In this document: positions 1 through 9,536 of the stretch, piece after piece
Numbering within the stretch: position 1 is the first letter of the stretch
Layout: every line of letters begins with the position of its first letter
Assembly (NCBI GenBank): GCA_029204225.1
Contig: CM055103.1
Location: 5,212,249 to 5,276,248, forward strand
Length of the DNA: 64,000 nucleotides
Source: Diphasiastrum complanatum
Lineage: Eukaryota > Streptophyta > Lycopodiopsida > Lycopodiales > Lycopodiaceae
Direction of reading: 5' to 3'
The notes under the pieces: generated by a model
Seen by the model: only the letters and a program-made list of their open reading frames with translations
What the model was told of the DNA's origin: nothing
The model's database searches: none
Program-made: the position numbers and the translations under genes

Positions 1-1080
1 AGATAATGTCAAAAAAATTTCATGGAAAAAACCATGGTCAACGCTTCTCGTTCTGTTGTAGAGTAATTCTTTTCAGAATCAGTAAGTTGTCGACTAGCAA
101 ATCTGATAGGATAGTCTTTCTTATATTCTCCTGGTTGTATCAAAACTGAACCAATAACATATTTTGATGCATCAATATGAACATGAAATTCAATTGTCCA
201 ATTTGGAGCTCATAGAATCGGTGTAGAAGCTAATGCTTTCTTCAATTTCTCAAATGCTTCCAACACCTCAGTTGTTCAAATAGGTACAATATAGTCGTGC
301 TAAGTTCACAAAGAATCAAATGAATATCTAATAATAGTTCGCATGACCTATAAAAATATAAACTCCTCAAATTGTTCCTAGTGGTGGTAGTTCCACAATG
401 ACTTTAATTTTGGAATAATCCGTAGCAATGCCATGTCTTGATATCACATGTCCAAGAACAATTCCATGAGTAACCCAAATCTGATACTTTTCTAGATTTA
501 AGGAGATTTGGTACTTGTAAGGAGATTTGGTACTCGTGACAATGTTCAAATACTTTTTTCAAACAATCCACATGGTTTGTATTGGCACTATGAACTCCGA
601 GATCATCCAAGCAAATTTTATTTGAAATGAACTAGGTACATTACCAAGTCCAAACGACATAGCTTTATAAGCATATGTTCCTCGTTCCGTTGCAAAAGCT
701 ATTTTATGACGATCTGTAGGTGCGATTTTAACTTGGTTATAACCACTGAATCTATCCAAAAATTGTAAGCTTTCGTTCCAGCAAGGTGATCTAATATGCT
801 TTTAGTAAATGGTAACACAAAGTGATCATTTCGTGTCACTTCCTTCAAGGCTTTGAGATTCACACAAATTTTTATCTTCTCATTCTTCTTAGGAATGACA
901 ACAATTGACAAAACCCATTCAGTACATTCAATTTTGCAAATAAAATCTGCTTCAAGTCATCTTTGTAACTGATCTTTCTTGATAAGGTCAGTAACATTCG
1001 AATTACAACGGGAGAATCTTGTGAGTTTTGGAACTGCATCAGACATCAAAGGTACTATGTTATAGTTTTGCTTTGCTTGT
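1..1080 (-). pseudogene. Decayed Ty3/Gypsy pol (reverse transcriptase to RNase H)
   Basis: Read on the minus strand, fragments in several frames follow the order of a Gypsy pol. First comes an RT segment near 700-900 (IPKKNEKIKICVNLKALKEV), then MDRFSGYNQVKIAPTD near 740 and a VLGHVISRHGIATD block near 450. Last is an RNase H block near 180-20 (HIDASKYVIGSVLIQPG, then RQLTDSEKNYSTTEREAL). Stops and frameshifts separate the pieces, so nothing intact is encoded. The element is cut by the left edge. I saw no LTR for it. Confidence 0.85.
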
Positions 1081-1092
1081 TTCATCGTCATT

Positions 1093-1274
1093 GATTGCTA
1101 ACATTGAGGAATGGATCAAACATCTTTGTTTGTGAAATCCTTGGCTATGGTCATGTGCAGAGGTGCTACCGGCACGGTGGACATTGTTAGATGATTGCTA
1201 ACGTTGAGGAATGGATCAAATATCTTTGTTTGTGAAATCCTTGGCTGTGGTCTTGTGCAGAGGTGCTACCGGCA
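1093..1274. repeat. Tandem duplication, two copies at 100-bp spacing
   Basis: About 82 bp starting GATTGCTAAC at 1093 recur at 1193 with a few substitutions; both copies end in GAGGTGCTACCGGCA. The short minus-strand ORF over this stretch resembles no domain I know. Confidence 0.85.
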
Positions 1275-1589
1275 ATGCTAAGAGGATCGTCAGGACTAAT
1301 TGATTGTATCACAGTCGAATTTGATTTTAGAGGATCATTGAGAGAGTAAAATGGGTTTTTCTTGAGATGGTGATGGGGGACAAGGAAAAATTGAGCATTT
1401 GCAATGTCCATCTGTTGAAGTGCTCATGCTCCTATATTAGATATCTTTGCCGTAATCTCTTCTTAAAATAAAACTATTGCTCTCTTGTCCTTCCAAGCAA
1501 CAGACTAATCATCTTGCCCAAGGACTAGATTCAATCTATCAGGGGCCAAAATTTGATTGTTCTAAATCATAGGTTCAATCTAAATGTGC

Positions 1590-2190
1590 TACATGATGGA
1601 AGTCCAAGAAGAAGATCCAAAGCATGGCAAAAGTGATGATGATCAAGAATCAAGCTCTTAAGGAAAGAAGAAAGACAAAGCCAAACAAAAGTGCTTCTTT
1701 TGTGGAAAGAAGAGGCACTTTGCATCTCAGTGCTACAAAAAGAAGAATGCACAAGATGAGAGTAAGCAAGACAACCTTACCATTGAGGATTATGAGGATG
1801 AAGTTGATTCATCCTTGATGGCATCTACACCAACAAGCAAGAGCTACTCCAATGACACATGGTGGATTGAGAGTGGGGCTAGTTCCCACATGACATTCCA
1901 AAAGGAATTCTTCTCAACTCTTGTACCTTTTTTAGGTTGTAAAAAGTCTATTCTAACAGCAAGTGATCAAGAATGTAGAATAGATTGAGTGGAAACAATC
2001 TCTTTAAGTCTTGGATCCTCTAAAAGATTGGATATAGAAAATGTACTCTATGTTTCTAATCTTAGTAGGAGCTTGCTTGGTGTTGGGCAACTAATGGATA
2101 GTGGTTTAGATGTTCATTTTAAGGAAGGTGTTTGCTCTATTATGATACTTGCATTGTAAACGGATATAAGCAAAGGAGGCTATTCTCAAA
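1590..2190 (+). pseudogene. Decayed Ty1/Copia gag zinc knuckle and protease
   Basis: The plus strand encodes a CCHC knuckle (CFFCGKKRHFASQC, spacing C-x2-C-x4-H-x4-C) near 1,697. It is followed by the protease signature WWIESGASSHMT near 1,862 and the downstream ENVLYVSNLSRSLLGVGQ block. Typical Copia protease has DSGA; here the aspartate is glutamate (ESGA). In-frame stops lie near 1,659 and 1,987. Integrase and RT are absent. It is a truncated, inactive copy of a family related to the element at 8.4-12.4 kb. Confidence 0.85.
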
Positions 2191-2229
2191 GGCTCGCAGG
2201 CAACCATTTGCTAACTCTTCTACTAGATC

Positions 2230-2875
2230 TTCTAAGTCATTAGATCTCATTCATAGTAGATTCAAAACTAGTTGAGTCTAATCCCTTGATCATCCATGTC
2301 AAGTGATCAGCATCAAAATCACACGTTAGGCATCGAATTTGAGCTATTCCAAGTGATAGGTACCAAATTCAAGCTATTTCAATGTCTTGAAGTCACTATT
2401 CTATTGGTTTCGTCACTCAATGGCCAATCTCGAGTGATAAAGGCCAAAGATACAACTATCTTTAATGGTAGATAGCAAATTTGAGCTATCTGAAGTGATA
2501 GAGATCAATTGTCAACAAGAACTGGTGCAACGAAATATACTAGATTTGAAACTAGTTGAGTCTAATAACTTGATGAGCCATGTTGAGTGATAAGAAAAAA
2601 CAATTACACATTGGGCATCAAATTTTGGCATTCCCAAACGATAGGCAACAAATTTAATATATTTGGATGAAATCCCTCAAAGTTGATCACTCTATGAGGA
2701 GCCTCAGGTGAGAAGTGCCAAAATGAGACTTTTTACATTGATAGACATCAAGCTGTTTGAGCTATCTCATGTGATGCTGGTTAATTATGATTACTCAACG
2801 GGCTATGTCAAGCGATAGGGACCAAAATAGAGTTGTTTCACATGTAAGTATCAAATTCAAGTTACTTGATTTTTT
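2230..2875 (+). repeat. Dispersed repeat with an internal quasi-periodic motif
   Basis: The stretch repeats variants of a short motif (TTTGAGCTATTTCAAGTGAT, ATAGGCATCAAATT) many times without coding potential. The same motif in reverse complement (ATCACTTGAGATAGCTCAAA) fills 24,780-26,090. The two blocks are diverged, inverted members of one repeat family. I cannot assign it to a transposon class. Confidence 0.6.
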
Positions 2876-3211
2876 CAAACTCGAGATTTTGAAGATTTTG
2901 ATGATTTTTAAAAAATGACAAATATGTATTAATTACTGCTTAGTTTTCTAAATAGTTAAAAGAAATCAAACTTCTATTTCATAGTTTGCTTGAATCTGCT
3001 TCTTTTCTTCATGAATTAGACAATGTCATATTCGTTCAAGCAAATTGACATTGGTAAGGTATCTAAATGTTTTAATGATAAAGATATTTGTGAATCTTGT
3101 TAAATTTGTGTGTACATATCAATTTTAACTGTATATTTTGACAAGTGTATTTTGTCAATATCATTAACATTCTTGTTAAAGAATTGCAGATAAGATTTAA
3201 TCGTTCATTAG

Positions 3212-3937
3212 CAAATATGTCTTCTATTGAGGAAATGTCTTGAAACAGGTATATTTATTAAATGTATAGTAGATATTATGTACTTAACATTTGGATTTGT
3301 AGCATTGTGTGTTGAATATAGCTTTTTTGTTTTTTTTTTCTACGATTGTTTAAAGCACGACGCCTCCACAAGATAGCAAAAAGTTAAAGAAGATGCAATA
3401 TTATTACAAAATGAAATCACAAAAAAGAGCACAAATGCTTGAGCAAAGACTTAGTGGAACATCATCGTCATCAAGTTCTGGTGCCCAGCCTCGACCTAAA
3501 TCACAGGTACTATATCATTATTTGTTTAAAACTTACGACTGTATATATACGCATATAAATTAGCTTGTAACATTAAGGTAATCATTCTTGTAATTGTAAA
3601 ATTAGTATCAACAGAGGTACAATGAAAAGATATATTGCGAGTGCAAACAATGCAAAGGATTGAAAATTTGAGAAAGACAAATAGTGGCGCAACATCTATG
3701 GAAGTTTGGAAAGCACATTGAGGAGCCCGATGTGGATTTGGAGGTACATTTTGACCATTTAGTATTGTTCTTATCATATATTTATAGTTTTTTTGAAAAA
3801 AATAAAACTAATGCTTGTGTAATGTTTCACTCTTGTAGAATAATACATTGGTGTCAATGTCTTATAACACGTCGATTGACAATCTTATCAACAAGATAAG
3901 AAATATCGATTTTGGATCATCTTTGGCATTAGACGAA
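3212..3937 (+). pseudogene. 5' exons of the CACTA transposon coding region
   Basis: Three exon-like blocks lie between good splice signals. One at 3357-3508 (TPPQDSKKLKKMQYYYKMKS...) ends in CAG|GTACTA. One at 3616-3743 is cysteine-rich (IYCECKQCKG) with one in-frame TGA. One begins at 3840 (NNTLVSMSYNTSID). A possible start MSSIEEMS lies at 3219. The CxCxxC followed by a VAQHLWKFGKH segment is the kind of N-terminal region found ahead of tnp2 transposases in plant CACTA elements. The last exon runs in a different frame (+1) into the SET ORF at 3942. That ORF may be the continuation after a frameshift, or a separate gene. Confidence 0.5.
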
Positions 3938-3941
3938 GATC

Positions 3942-5165
3942 TTGTTGATGATCATAATGATGTCACTAGTCACTAACACACCTCATGATGTGGAAGTTAT
4001 GCATCTTTCCATTTTGCACATCATCACTCACTCCACCACACCTCACATAGATCTTTCCATGGAATCTATTCATCCCACGATATCACCACACATAGATTCT
4101 ATTCATCCCATGACACCTCACATGGATTCTATCCATCTCACAACACCTCACACAAATTCTACTATGGATTATGTTCATTCCACAATGTCACCTCACATCA
4201 ATTCTATCCATCCCACAACACCTCACACAAATTCTACTATGGGTTATATTCATTCCACGATGTCACCACACATCGATTCTATCTATCTCATGACACCTCA
4301 CATCGATTCTATCCATCCCACAACACCTCACATTGATTTTATCATTCCCACATCACCTCACATACCTTGTGTAGAATCTCCTCTTCTTCCTATCCCATCT
4401 AGATTTACTCCATTAAAAAAAAGAACACGAATTGGACACGTTTTGACAAGATTTGAGAATGAACAACCAAATTTATGTACTGTTGACTTATCCAAGAATG
4501 TTTTAAATTCATTGACTGAGTCTCCCCTTCCTCCCTACCTAGAAGCATTGGTTAAGCCCTTTGATAGAAAGAAATATTCATGTTGGCCTGATAGAGTACC
4601 AATACCATTATGTGGAGCATCATTTTTATATTGGGGTCATATGTACATGATCAGGCCAAGTGAGCACTTTCCTAATGCGGGATTGGGTTTAGTTTCTTTG
4701 ACTAGCATTGATGTCCCCTTGAATAGTGTGCTCACATTAATGTCTTATGCAAGACCTCAATACAATTGGGGTGATTGGCATGCTCTATGTCGTCACCAAT
4801 GGAGAATGCAAGTTTATAGCTTGAATGCCAATGCTTGTTCTTTGGAAGAGCGATGTGTGCAAGGAGAGAATGTTTTGAAATCACATCGTATGTACATTGA
4901 TGGGCATCCAGAAAAATATGGCAATATTGCTGCATATATAAATAGTTCCATTGGGCACCCTTCATTAACTAATTGTGATTTTGAGGAACACACCAATGGA
5001 AAGGAAGAATACTTTCTAAGGAACTCAAAAAGTACATATGTAATGGTATGTGCGATAAGGCCCATTAAATGTGGTGAAGAGCTATTCATCAAATATAGCT
5101 TCAATCGCCCTCTTCCAAGATGTGTACAAAAGGCTTTGAGCCAAACTCAAGCATGTACCTTGTGA
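3942..5165 (+). CDS. SET-domain protein embedded in the CACTA element
   Basis: This is an uninterrupted 407-codon ORF. Residues about 25-150 are a tandem repeat of roughly 25 residues (75 nt) rich in His, Thr, Ser and Pro (PHIDSIHPTTPHTNST and variants). Residues about 215-390 look like a SET domain. They hold an N-terminal segment with NAGLGLVSLTSIDVPLNSVL, the NIAAYINSSIGHPSLTNCDF block that corresponds to the NHxxxPN cofactor/active-site loop, and the GEELFIKYSF motif near the end (378-387), where classical enzymes have GEELxxDY. SET proteins usually transfer methyl groups from S-adenosylmethionine to lysine; activity here is inference. I see no pre-SET or post-SET cysteine cluster. Upstream and downstream blocks are CACTA transposase exons. 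The ORF is therefore either a captured host gene or a normal cargo of this transposon lineage. The start at 3942 is the first ATG in frame. Confidence 0.65.
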   Translation: MLMIIMMSLVTNTPHDVEVMHLSILHIITHSTTPHIDLSMESIHPTISPHIDSIHPMTPHMDSIHLTTPHTNSTMDYVHSTMSPHINSIHPTTPHTNSTMGYIHSTMSPHIDSIYLMTPHIDSIHPTTPHIDFIIPTSPHIPCVESPLLPIPSRFTPLKKRTRIGHVLTRFENEQPNLCTVDLSKNVLNSLTESPLPPYLEALVKPFDRKKYSCWPDRVPIPLCGASFLYWGHMYMIRPSEHFPNAGLGLVSLTSIDVPLNSVLTLMSYARPQYNWGDWHALCRHQWRMQVYSLNANACSLEERCVQGENVLKSHRMYIDGHPEKYGNIAAYINSSIGHPSLTNCDFEEHTNGKEEYFLRNSKSTYVMVCAIRPIKCGEELFIKYSFNRPLPRCVQKALSQTQACTL

Positions 5166-5368
5166 ATATCAAAATACATTTTATCTATCTAGTGAGAGCA
5201 AGTTATGTTGAATGTGAATTAATTGTTTTTTTTATATTTCATATTGCATGCCTTAATTTAAGATATGGTGTTTGATTTGCATGTCTTAATTTTAGTTTTA
5301 ATTTTCATGAATGACAATCTTATATGTCAATTGATGAATATGTTAATTTGTTTCCCATGTTTGAAGGA

Positions 5369-7987
5369 CTATAAATTGTCATCTAGCTCTAGTGACGATG
5401 ACAACAGTTACTCCATATCCAAAACAAGATTGGCATACGATGGGCCACACATAAATCAACCATCACGTCGTGAGCGTATGAGATTGAGAGCCATGATGAA
5501 AATAGATGAACAACAACGTGCCAAAGCAAATTAGCCTCGATCTTCTTCTTCTTCTTCTTCTTCAGAATCAAGATCAAGTGCTGAAAATGATTTTTGCATT
5601 CGAGATGAAGTTGAAATCGTGAACAACTTGATAAATAACGTCTATGAGCATCATGATGTGGAAGAACACACTGAACATGATAGTGAATCATTTATTAGTG
5701 CCGAGGAAAAAAAATTGAGATAAGAATCAAACACACCATTGTATCCTGGAGCAAAGACATCTCGTTTGGCCACTTCGTTGCTTATATTGAACCTCCAAGC
5801 AAAATATAATTGGAGTGATACAAGTGTTACATCCTTATTTGGGTAAATAAGATTGAGATATTTTTTTAAGAATTTAATAGATGTGCTGTTCAAGTCAAAT
5901 GTTTTAGTTGGCTAAATGATCTTTTATTTTATATTATGAAAATTCATTTCATTATGTATAGGTTATTGCGCAAACTACTCTCAGAAGGAAACACTATGCT
6001 AGAGACAAGAGGTGAGGCATGAAAAATGTTGAGTGCAATGGGAATGGACTATACATTGCATCATGCTTGTCCAAAAGATTGCATCTTATATCGTGGTGAG
6101 TATTGAAGGTTAAAAGCTTGTCCTACATGCGATACTCCTCGATATCGAGATGACTTACAAGGGACCACTATCCCATGCAAGGTGTTATGACACTTTTCAA
6201 TAATCCCACGATTGCAACGATTGTTTCATTACAAGTCTGTTGCAGAACTTGTGAATTGGCATGCTAGTCATCGTTCTTCGGATGAGATCATGAGAGTACC
6301 CTCAGACTCTCTTGCATGGAAACACATTACAAAGAATATCCATGTTTCACAAGTGAAACAAGAAATATAAGATTTAGACTTGCAAGAGATGGGGTTAACC
6401 CTTTGGAAAAATGTCAAGCATGTGGTCTACTTGGCCAGTGGTGTTGGTCAACTATAACATTCCACCTTGGCTAAGCATTAAAAAAGGACATCTCATGCTA
6501 GCACTTCTAATTCCTAGAAAACATAAAGTAAAAAATATGGATATCTACTTTGCACCATTGATTGAAGAACTAGAACTACTATGGAAGGGAGTCCAAGCAT
6601 ATGATATCTCACATCCACTTCAAGACAAAACATTTTTGCTGCGTGCAATTTTAGTGTGGAATATACATGACTATCCAAGATTGGGCGATTGTTCAGGTGA
6701 CTATAAAATGAAATCACTTGTAATGTTTGTATATTTATTTTTATGCATGCAATATTTATTCTTTAAAAGAATTCTATTTATAGCACGAATTGGATTTGAT
6801 TCTTTTAGGTTTTACAACTTCAGGATATCACGCGTGTCTCATTTGTAGACCAAATATTGATGCTCGACACTCTCGTCATTTGAACAAAGTTGTGTATGAA
6901 AATCATCGCAAGTACTTGCATGATGAAAATCATCCATTTAGAAATGCTCATAGAAGAGGCTTTGGAGGAAGATCAGAAACAAGAATGCCTCCAAAGAGGA
7001 TGTCCGTGGCAGATTGGCACAAACTTTGGATTGAATCCGAGACTAAGCCAATCAATGGTATGAAAAGACTATCCATCTTTCATTGTTTACCATATTGAAA
7101 TAACCTTTTGATCAATCACTTGCTTGATCCTATGCACATATTCAAAAATGTGGGTGAATCAATATGAAAGCACTTGGTGGGCGACAAAGATAGTATTTCT
7201 GCCAGGCATGATCTACAAGAATAAAAAAGAAAAAAAGAGTATTGGCCAAAATTATGTATTGATGGAAATACCTATAATATTCCAAGAGCCCCTTGGATTC
7301 TTACGAAAGAAGAGTATAAGTACGTACGGTCAATCATTTGCGAGACGAGAATACCAACAGGTTTTGCTCATTCACTACAAACATCATTCACAGCTGAAGG
7401 AAAACTCCATGGTCTAAAATCTCATGATTGGTTGAAGATGGTCGAGTACATATTTCCAATGTGCATTCGTGGCTGTCTAACTGATCAACTTCGTGATGCC
7501 ATTTACTAATACAAGTTTGATAAAATAATATGAACGTACTAAAATCTAGTTATACTACAAACATGATGTAGATGGATGTGTGATAAGGAGATTCGTGAGA
7601 TAGACGTGCAAACAAAACAAGAAGATATGGTGGAGGCTGTATGTATGCTTGAGAGGGATTTTCCAATTTCTATCCTAGACATACAGGTGCATCTGCTTGT
7701 GCACTTGGTCCAAGAAGTTGGTATTGTCGGTCCTGTGCACTCAAGGTATAATACAGTTGAATTTGATTTAGTGGTTTCAATAAATGTACTGTGATTCTTT
7801 CAAATTATAAATAACAAAATGTTCTCATTGATGTGTTAAATTTTTTTGTAGGTGGATGTTTTTCTTGAAGAGATTCATGGAGTGTTGAAAGATTTTGTGG
7901 GTCAGAAGGCAAGGCCAGAGAGAAGCATGTCAGAGGGATGGTTGATGTCTATTTTATGTTACCGAAGTTTTGTTTCAAATCGATCCA
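5369..7987 (+). pseudogene. CACTA tnp2-type transposase, 5' half, spliced and degraded
   Basis: Segments match the order of plant CACTA TNP2 transposases. An acidic/serine N-terminal exon spans 5369-5839. Next comes LLRKLLSEGNTMLETRGEA with DYTLHHACPKDCILYRGEY and a KACPTCDTPRY zinc-like motif (5962-6180). The transposase core follows (6,411 on: TWPVVLVNYNIPPWLSIKKG, FAPLIEELELLWKGVQAYD), then GYHACLICRPNID and the MHIFKNVGES region near 7,130. A DUF4218-like part starts at 7,600 (LERDFPISILDIQVHLLVHL) and ends at about 7,985 in FYVTEVLFQIDPW. Several stops and frameshifts make it inactive. It stops abruptly at 7,987 against a Copia LTR. The missing 3' half lies inverted at 16.5-18.15 kb. Confidence 0.85.
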
Positions 7988-8389
7988 TGGCCAAATAGGG
8001 TTTGGAAACTCTATAAAATGATGTAACTCATGGAGAGACACATCTTCTCTCTTCTCTCTCTCATTTCATCATTATACATGGTTCTCTTTGGGTTCTACTA
8101 CTCATTGGTGCACTATCTTGGTGTTATCTTGCAATCTTGTGTGTAGAATGATCATTTATTGCTATTTTATGTTCCACACGTGTGGAATACAGTAGGGTAC
8201 TATAATTGTACAGACAACAAACATATTTTATGTTTTGATTCATGTTTGATCAATATCTCTTAGAGTTTGCATCTCATTTTGTATGTAGATGCTGATTTTT
8301 CTACATTGGCAGGATTGTTGGTTTGCTCCTTATTGTAACCAAAGATTTGGGACTTGGATTGGATCTTGAATGATATGAAATCCTTCACA
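7988..8389 (+). repeat. Truncated 5' LTR of Copia element (3' part only)
   Basis: The stretch matches 12653-13054 of the complete 3' LTR, including the TATA region (CTCTATAAAATG), the TCTCTCTCTC leader and the ending TCCTTCACA. The first 242 bp of the LTR are missing here and lie inverted at 18152-18393. The junction shares a TGG with the CACTA sequence to its left. Confidence 0.9.
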
Positions 8390-8401
8390 TGGTATCAGAG
8401 C
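8390..8401 (+). other. Primer binding site of Copia element
   Basis: TGGTATCAGAGC directly follows the LTR end. It is the usual complement of the 3' end of plant initiator-Met tRNA used by Copia elements. Confidence 0.9.
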
Positions 8402-8988
8402 TCTTGTGTTTTAGGTTATGAAAGGATCAGCCATCTTTAGCAAGGATTTGGAGGAGTTACCAATGCTAGAGCATGCTAGATTGATTTCTACTCAAAATTC
8501 AGCATTTTTGCATGTGTAGAATTGATCTTTTGTAGGTCAAAACTCAATATAGGGTTATATACTTGATCAATTCCAATTTCACACTTGGTTTACTGGATTT
8601 AGATGATATTTGGTGCATTAGGAAGGTCTCATTGGAGTCTACGAGAAGATATACCAAGTTTCTAGAAATTGCATGTAGAATTTGAGATATTCATTTTTTT
8701 GTGATTTTGTCAAAACCCTAATTTTGATTGGATCTCTAGTTTGTGAGGTTACTGAACTTCATTTGAGTGTGTTTCAATCTTAGGAAGTGGCAAGAATCAT
8801 TAGGTTGAGGATAGATCATAGGTTGATCAAGACTTCACTATTCTATGTGTTGATTTTCTAGTTAGAAGTGCTAGAAGAGATTTGAGAGGTTCCATATCTT
8901 TGTGATTTCTTCTTGAGTTCATTTGTTGACATTCAACATAGTGCTTTGTGCATTGGAACAGGTTGAAAGAAGAAGATTAGTTCACTTC
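8402..8988 (+). other. Copia untranslated leader
   Basis: This is the non-coding stretch between the primer binding site and the gag start at 8,989. I saw no other feature in it. It would carry the packaging signal in a mobile element. Confidence 0.6.
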
Positions 8989-9533
8989 AACATGGCTACA
9001 AGTGGAGGCTTTATGTTGGAGAGCAATGATAGGCTTACCTCAATCAACTATTCTACTTGGAAGGTGAAGATGGAGTCCTTATTGGAGATGAATGAGTTGA
9101 TGGAGATTGTTGCAGGTGTGGAGGAGAGACCTCAAGCACCTCAAGATCAAGTGAGGTATGACAAGAGAGCAAAGAAAGCTCTACACATGATTAAGATGAA
9201 TGTTACCAATGAACTTCTCAAGGAAGTTGGTAAGTGCACATCATCTTTGGAGGCTTAGGAAGCTTTGAAGAAGCTTTATGAATCCAAGTCTACATCAAGA
9301 GTGCTTACTCTTAGGAGGCAAATCTTTCAAAGTTTGCAAAGAAGTAAGAGAGTACTCATGCTTTTGTTTTGAGGGTTAAGGCATTCAATGATGAGTTAGC
9401 ATGTATTGATGAAAGCATTAAGGAGGTAGAGCTTGTTCAAGTTATACTTAATGGCTTGTTGGATGATCATGCTAATCTTGTTCAAAGTTTTGCTATTCAA
9501 AAGACTTTGCCAAGTATTGTGGATTTGCAATAG
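8989..9533 (+). pseudogene. Copia gag, N-terminal part, interrupted
   Basis: Starts MATSGGFMLESNDRLTS and continues with the YSTWKVKMESLLEMN block typical of plant Copia gag (UBN2-type). A TAG at about 9,256 replaces the Trp expected in EAWEALKKLYESK. After the ALKKLYESKSTSRVLTLRRQ block, a frameshift near 9,330 and another TAG at 9,531 precede the long ORF. Gag would form the cytoplasmic virus-like particle. With these breaks the N-terminal half is not made in one piece. Confidence 0.8.
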
Positions 9534-9536
9534 ATC

